Positions 60,277-64,000 of a stretch of 64,000 nt of DNA are shown piece by piece. The translations under genes were made by a program, and so were the position numbers. Location of the stretch: assembly GCF_015163075.1 (NCBI RefSeq), contig NZ_JADDXU010000007.1, forward strand, positions 421,295 to 485,294, read 5' to 3'. This DNA is from Streptomyces justiciae. GTDB lineage: Bacteria > Actinomycetota > Actinomycetes > Streptomycetales > Streptomycetaceae. The notes beneath the pieces were generated by a model. It had not been told where the DNA came from and ran no database searches. It saw only the letters and a list, made by a program, of their open reading frames with translations. Position 1 is the first letter of the stretch, and the number at the start of each line of letters is the position of its first letter.

Positions 60277-63024
60277 ATGACCACCGGACTGATCCCGGGG
60301 GGACATCCCCCGGACCGCCGGCCGACGGACGGCCTGCCGCACCAGCGGCACGAGCCGGTCGGCCACGGAGCCCTGCACGCCGACAACCGGACGAGGAGTT
60401 CAGTGATCACCGCGCGCGCGGCCGCCAGCTTCGAGCCCGTCGGGCGATCGGTCGCGAGCGCCCGCTCCTTCGTCCGCGACACACTCCAGGGCTGGGGCTT
60501 CGCCGACATCGTCGACGACGCGGTGGTCCTCACCAGCGAACTGGTGACGAACGCCGTGGTGCACGCGGGCACCGCCGCGGACGTCCTGTGTCTACGCAGC
60601 GACGACGGCGTACGGATCGAGGTCGCCGACCGCTACCCCGAACGCGAGATCCCCCTCCAGGGCCACCCCGCCACCATGGGCAGCCCCGACCGCGAGGGCG
60701 GCCGCGGACTCCAGCTGTGCGCCGCCCTGGCGGGCCGCTGGGGCGTCGACTACACACCCACCCACAAGCAGGTCTGGTTCCAGCTCGACCTCCCCGAACG
60801 CCCGGTGGGCACCCGCGCCGCCGGCCCGTCCCTTCCCGCGGACCTCCTCCCCCTCGCCGACGGCCGCGTCCGCGTGGCAGTCGTCCAGATCGACCGTACG
60901 GCGGCCATCACGGCCTGGAACGAGGACGCGGAGGAACTCTTCGGCTACCCGGCCGAACAGGTCACCGGCAAGCCCCTGACCGACCTCGCGGCCTGGCCGC
61001 ACACCCCCGGCACCAGCACCGGCATCGCCGAGGCCCTCCAACTCTCGCGCTGGGAAGGCAGTTACGGCATCCGCGGCGCCAACGGCCGCGTCACACCGGT
61101 GTACGCCTCCCACCTCCGCGTCCGCGACACCGGCGGCGAGCCCTCCACGGTCTGCCTCCTGGTCCGCGACCACGAACGCGCGGTCCTCCAGACCCCGTTG
61201 CGCATCCCCACCTCCGACACGTCCCCCGCCGACGGCCAGAGCACCGACCCCTTCGAGGTGTTCATCGGCTCCCCGGCCCCGGACGACCTCGACGGCCTCC
61301 TCCAGCGCACGGTGGAGCGCGCCCGCGACATGCTCGACGGCGACTCCGCCTTCCTGCTCCTCGCGACCGACGACGAAACGGAGTTGGAGGTCCGCGCCTC
61401 CACCGGCCTCCCCTCCGCCCGCCAGCGCTTCGCGCGCGTGCCCGTCGAAGCCGGCCCCGGCCGCTACGGCTCGGCCCGCATGCCCGCCGTCCACGACGAC
61501 CTGTCGGCCGTCCCTGGCGCGGTCCCCCTCCTCAGCGGCACGGGCATGCGCTCGGTCGTCACGGTCCCCCTGAAGGTCGAGGGCCGCCTCACCGGCTCCC
61601 TGGGCGTCGCCGCCGAGGCCCCCGGCAGATACTCGAACGAAGAGGCCCTACGCCTCCAATTCGCCGCCGACCGCATCGCGTTGGCGGTCGAGTCGGCCCG
61701 CCTCGGCGAACTGGAACGCCTGCGCCGAGGCTCTCTCAGCTTCCTGGTCGAGGCCTCCGACCTCCTGGCGGGCACCCTGGACCGCGATCAGACCCTCGCC
61801 CTCATGGCCCAGATGACGGTCCCGACCCTCGCCACCTGGTGCGCGGTCTACACGATCGCCGACCAGGCCTCGGAGCCGTACCTGTCGTACGTCCTGCACG
61901 AGGACGAGGAACTCATCGACGGCATCAAGTCGTTGCTCTCGAAGATCTCCCCGCCCGACCCGGTCCCCACCCCGGGCGCCCGCGTCTGGTCGGCACCCGC
62001 CGAGGCGGCCCACCAGGCGGCCCTGCGCACCTCCATGCGCAGCCTCGGCCTGGGCGAGCCGATCGGCCGCATCAGCACAGGCATCGGCCCCACCCTGGCC
62101 ACGGCATCGGCGGTGGGCGGCGAAACAGTGGTCCTCCCCCTCGTCGCCCGCAACCGCGTCATCGGCATGCTGACCCTCGGCAAGCCCACCGACGAACACT
62201 TCCGCCAGGAAATCCTGGAACTGGCCGAGGACTTGAGCCGCAGGGCCGCCCTGGCCCTCGACAACGCCCGCCTCTACTCCGAGCGCACCGCCATCAGCCA
62301 GTCCCTCCAGCGCAGCCTCCTGCCCCCCGAGCAGCCCGCGATCGAGGGCATCGAGGTCGAGGTCATCTACCGCGCGGCCGGAGAGGGCAACGAGGTCGGT
62401 GGTGACTTCTACGACGTCTTCCCCATCCGCGAGGGCGTCTACGGCTTCGCCATCGGCGACGTCTGCGGTACGGGCCCCCACGCGGCCGCGGTGACGGGCC
62501 TCGCCCGGCACGCGCTGCGCCTGCTCGCCAGGGAGGGTCTGTCGGGCCCGGCGGTCCTGGAGCGCCTCAACTCCGCGATCCTCGACGAGGGCGCCCGCAG
62601 CCGCTTCCTGACTCTCCTCTACGGCGAGATGCGCCCCCAGGAGGACGGCAGCGCCGAGATGAAGGTCGTCTGCGCCGGCCACCCCCTCCCGCTCCGCCTG
62701 CGCCAGGACGGCACGGTCGAACCGGCCGCCGAGCCCCAGCCGCTCCTGGGAGTCATCGAGGACCTGGAGTTGTACGAGCAGTCGGTCACCCTGGACCCGG
62801 GCGACGTCCTCCTCTGCGTCACGGACGGCGTCACCGAACGCCGCGAAGGCACCCGCATGCTGGGCGACGACGGCCTCGCCGACGTCCTCACCACCTGCAC
62901 GGGCCTCACGGCCGGCGCGGTCGCGGCCCGTGTCATGCGCGCGGTCGAGCGCTTCGCCTCGGACGCCCCGTCCGACGACATGGCGATCCTCGCCATGCGA
63001 ATCCCCGGCCTGCACAAGGACTGA
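60277..63024 (+). CDS. Multi-domain PP2C/SpoIIE-type protein phosphatase with kinase, PAS and GAF domains
   Basis: The 915-residue signalling protein has an N-terminal RsbW-like HATPase (VLTSELVTNAVVHAG, GGRGLQLC), a PAS domain (DRTAAITAWNEDAEELFGYPAEQVTGK), two GAF domains, and a C-terminal SpoIIE phosphatase (EVGGDFYDVFPI, AIGDVCGTGP, VTDGVTERR, SDDMAIL). It can act both as a kinase and phosphatase in a partner-switch on anti-sigma antagonists. ATG 60277 is listed; GTG 60403 has a better ribosome site (AGGAG at five bases) and would give 873 residues. It is divergent from osaA. Confidence 0.9.
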   Translation: MTTGLIPGGHPPDRRPTDGLPHQRHEPVGHGALHADNRTRSSVITARAAASFEPVGRSVASARSFVRDTLQGWGFADIVDDAVVLTSELVTNAVVHAGTAADVLCLRSDDGVRIEVADRYPEREIPLQGHPATMGSPDREGGRGLQLCAALAGRWGVDYTPTHKQVWFQLDLPERPVGTRAAGPSLPADLLPLADGRVRVAVVQIDRTAAITAWNEDAEELFGYPAEQVTGKPLTDLAAWPHTPGTSTGIAEALQLSRWEGSYGIRGANGRVTPVYASHLRVRDTGGEPSTVCLLVRDHERAVLQTPLRIPTSDTSPADGQSTDPFEVFIGSPAPDDLDGLLQRTVERARDMLDGDSAFLLLATDDETELEVRASTGLPSARQRFARVPVEAGPGRYGSARMPAVHDDLSAVPGAVPLLSGTGMRSVVTVPLKVEGRLTGSLGVAAEAPGRYSNEEALRLQFAADRIALAVESARLGELERLRRGSLSFLVEASDLLAGTLDRDQTLALMAQMTVPTLATWCAVYTIADQASEPYLSYVLHEDEELIDGIKSLLSKISPPDPVPTPGARVWSAPAEAAHQAALRTSMRSLGLGEPIGRISTGIGPTLATASAVGGETVVLPLVARNRVIGMLTLGKPTDEHFRQEILELAEDLSRRAALALDNARLYSERTAISQSLQRSLLPPEQPAIEGIEVEVIYRAAGEGNEVGGDFYDVFPIREGVYGFAIGDVCGTGPHAAAVTGLARHALRLLAREGLSGPAVLERLNSAILDEGARSRFLTLLYGEMRPQEDGSAEMKVVCAGHPLPLRLRQDGTVEPAAEPQPLLGVIEDLELYEQSVTLDPGDVLLCVTDGVTERREGTRMLGDDGLADVLTTCTGLTAGAVAARVMRAVERFASDAPSDDMAILAMRIPGLHKD

Positions 63025-63036
63025 GAAGGGTACGCA

Positions 63037-63067
63037 AAAGGCCCCGCCCGATTGGGGCGGGGCCTTT
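63037..63067. terminator. Bidirectional hairpin terminator between the phosphatase gene and tRNA-Thr
   Basis: A 13-bp stem (63037-63049 with 63055-63067) with a 5-base loop. The minus-strand exit has four T. It serves the plus-strand phosphatase gene and the minus-strand tRNA. Confidence 0.85.
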
Positions 63068-63074
63068 CAGTTGG

Positions 63075-63147
63075 AGCCCCCTAACGGAATCGAACCGTTG
63101 ACCTTCTCCTTACCATGGAGACGCTCTGCCGACTGAGCTAAGGGGGC
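63075..63147 (-). tRNA. tRNA-Thr (anticodon GGT)
   Basis: A 73-nt cloverleaf without encoded CCA. The acceptor stem is GCCCCCT with AGGGGGC, the D arm GCTC/GAGC, the anticodon stem TCTCC/GGAGA around loop ATGGTAA (anticodon GGT, reading ACC/ACU), and the T arm AACGG/CCGTT around TTCGATT. The discriminator base is T (63075). A good promoter lies upstream and a hairpin terminator downstream. Confidence 0.97.
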
Positions 63148-63187
63148 CTGTTGCTTTTTCGAGGTTTCCCTCGCGGCAACGGAATAG

Positions 63188-63217
63188 ATCATAGCCCGAA
63201 CAGACCCGTGCTTCCAA
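63188..63217 (-). promoter_or_regulatory. Promoter of tRNA-Thr
   Basis: On the minus strand: -35 TTGGAA (63217-63212), 18-bp spacer, -10 TATGAT (63193-63188). The predicted start is about 34 nt before the tRNA 5' end. Confidence 0.65.
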
Positions 63218-63223
63218 ACTCGA

Positions 63224-63901
63224 TCAGAAGGCGGCCTGAAGCAGCCCGCCGAGCGCATTGCAGGCACCCACGACCCGCTGCATGTCCCGCTTGGTGAGCG
63301 AGGCGTCGACGGGCAGAGCCAGCGTCTCGTCCGCCGCCAGCTCGGTCTCCCGCAAGGACACACACCGCCGGAACTCGGGCAGCCGGTGCACAGGAGTCTT
63401 CACCGGCACCCGGCACTCAACTCCGCGCCCGCGCAAGGCCCGAGCAAAGGCATCCCGATCGGGCCGCCCGTTCCCGGGCACCCGCACGACGTACTGCTGA
63501 TAGGTGTGCCCGTCCCCACCATCAGGGGTCCAGACCCCCTTCAACTTCCCATCGAGATAAGCGGCCCGCTCCCGCCGCTGAGCCACCTCGTCGTACGGCG
63601 CCTCGGACTCCCCCTGCTCCAGCACCAGCAGCCCGTGCCGCTGCCCCACACCGTGCAGCGCCGCTATGTCGGCCCGCCGCCCAAACCGGTGTACGACAAC
63701 CACGGCCGCCGTCCGCGGAGTTACGGCCGCCTCGACGGCGGCCACGTCAAGGCAGTACGTCACCGGGTCTATGTCGGCGAACACCGGAAGCGCACCGGCC
63801 AGCACGACCGACTCGGCCACCTCGACGTTCCCGAAGGCCGGTACGACGACCTCGTCACCGACTCCGACGCCGGCGGCCCTGAGCATTGCAGCAGTACCCA
63901 T
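63224..63901 (-). CDS. Shortened DegT/DnrJ/EryC1/StrS-family protein, PLP-lysine region missing
   Basis: The 225-residue protein belongs to the sugar-aminotransferase (DegT) fold: MGTAAMLRAAGVGVGDEVVVPAFG, ALPVFADIDP, and YQQYVVRVPG near the C-terminus. Normal members have about 370 residues. Here the N-terminal 50 residues and about 100 central residues, including the FYPTKNLG-type PLP-lysine loop, are absent; the sequence passes from LVLEQGESEAPYDEV straight to RRERAAYLDGKL. It has a good ribosome site (AAGGAG) at ATG 63901, so it is a real gene with doubtful transaminase activity. Function unknown. Confidence 0.75.
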   Translation of the reverse strand: MGTAAMLRAAGVGVGDEVVVPAFGNVEVAESVVLAGALPVFADIDPVTYCLDVAAVEAAVTPRTAAVVVVHRFGRRADIAALHGVGQRHGLLVLEQGESEAPYDEVAQRRERAAYLDGKLKGVWTPDGGDGHTYQQYVVRVPGNGRPDRDAFARALRGRGVECRVPVKTPVHRLPEFRRCVSLRETELAADETLALPVDASLTKRDMQRVVGACNALGGLLQAAF

Positions 63902-63950
63902 GCTGCGGATGCTCCTTGCGCAACGTGAACTTCAAGTGACGCAGAACAAA

Positions 63951-63992
63951 AAAGGGTTGGACCCCGAACCGAAGTTCAGGATCCAACCCTTT
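63951..63992 (-). terminator. Rho-independent terminator with U-tract, of a gene beyond the right edge
   Basis: An 11-bp outer stem (63951-63961 with 63982-63992) encloses a 4-bp inner stem (63966-63969 with 63974-63977). The minus-strand exit runs into six T. It lies 50 bp upstream of the DegT-family ATG, so it probably ends a minus-strand transcript that enters from the right. Confidence 0.75.
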
Positions 63993-64000
63993 GAAGAATT

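Overview
The window is high-GC DNA with strong GC bias at third codon positions, few U-tract terminators, many 4-base start/stop overlaps, GTG starts and leaderless-looking promoters. The gene content (osaAB, gluABCD with a two-component system, clgR, recA-recX, rshA, a DUF3046 gene, leader peptides of the actinobacterial Cys type) points to a Streptomyces core-chromosome segment. From memory, the order matches the SCO57xx region of S. coelicolor. I could not check this by alignment, so symbols borrowed from that species rest on family plus synteny. There is no prophage, insertion sequence, CRISPR array or biosynthetic cluster.

Layout, left to right. 0-12.5 kb: the end of a secreted serine protease, then hflX, a secreted M1 peptidase, the RelA/SpoT homologue rshA, dapF, a membrane protein, miaA, two small proteins (one MT0933-type antitoxin-like), a LigB-type protein and miaB. 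12.5-19.3 kb: a membrane-anchored PI-PLC-like protein, a lipoprotein, a DegS/DegU-like two-component pair, a two-gene K+/H+ antiporter system and a MazG-like pyrophosphohydrolase. 19.4-26.3 kb: a TAXI binding protein, gluK-gluR and the gluABCD glutamate ABC transporter. 26.4-30.2 kb: an FAD monooxygenase, a cysteine operon (28-residue leader peptide, cysteine dioxygenase, rhodanese) and a binding lipoprotein. 30.5-38.1 kb: recX-recA, a methyltransferase, an AI-2E family permease, DUF3046, a cyclase-fold protein and AzlC/AzlD with an AraC regulator. 38.4-46.5 kb: lhr, nei, an SDR, a small membrane protein, dps and clgR. 46.6-53.3 kb: cinA-pgsA-rimO, a RodZ-like protein and ftsK. 53.4-64 kb: osaB, osaA (1,820 residues with about 11 HAMP repeats), a SpoIIE-type phosphatase, tRNA-Thr(GGT) and a shortened DegT-family protein.

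The most interesting signal is regulatory. Four separate transcription units (recA-recX, the MazG-like gene, lhr and rimO-pgsA-cinA) start just downstream of a sequence fitting the mycobacterial RecA_NDp/PafBC promoter, TTGTCRGTG-N8-TAnnnT. In three of the four the -10 lies 6-7 bases before the start codon, predicting leaderless transcripts. recA also has an upstream TTGACA-N18-TCTTAT promoter with a LexA (SOS) box across it. This would make the window a dispersed LexA-independent DNA-damage regulon joining recombination, nucleotide-pool cleaning, helicase repair and the cinA operon.

Other notable items are three minisatellites placed at gene ends (two contain the stop codon of the adjacent gene), the Cys-codon leader peptide, a DegT-family protein lacking the PLP-lysine region, and a perfect 22-bp palindrome between gluR and gluA.
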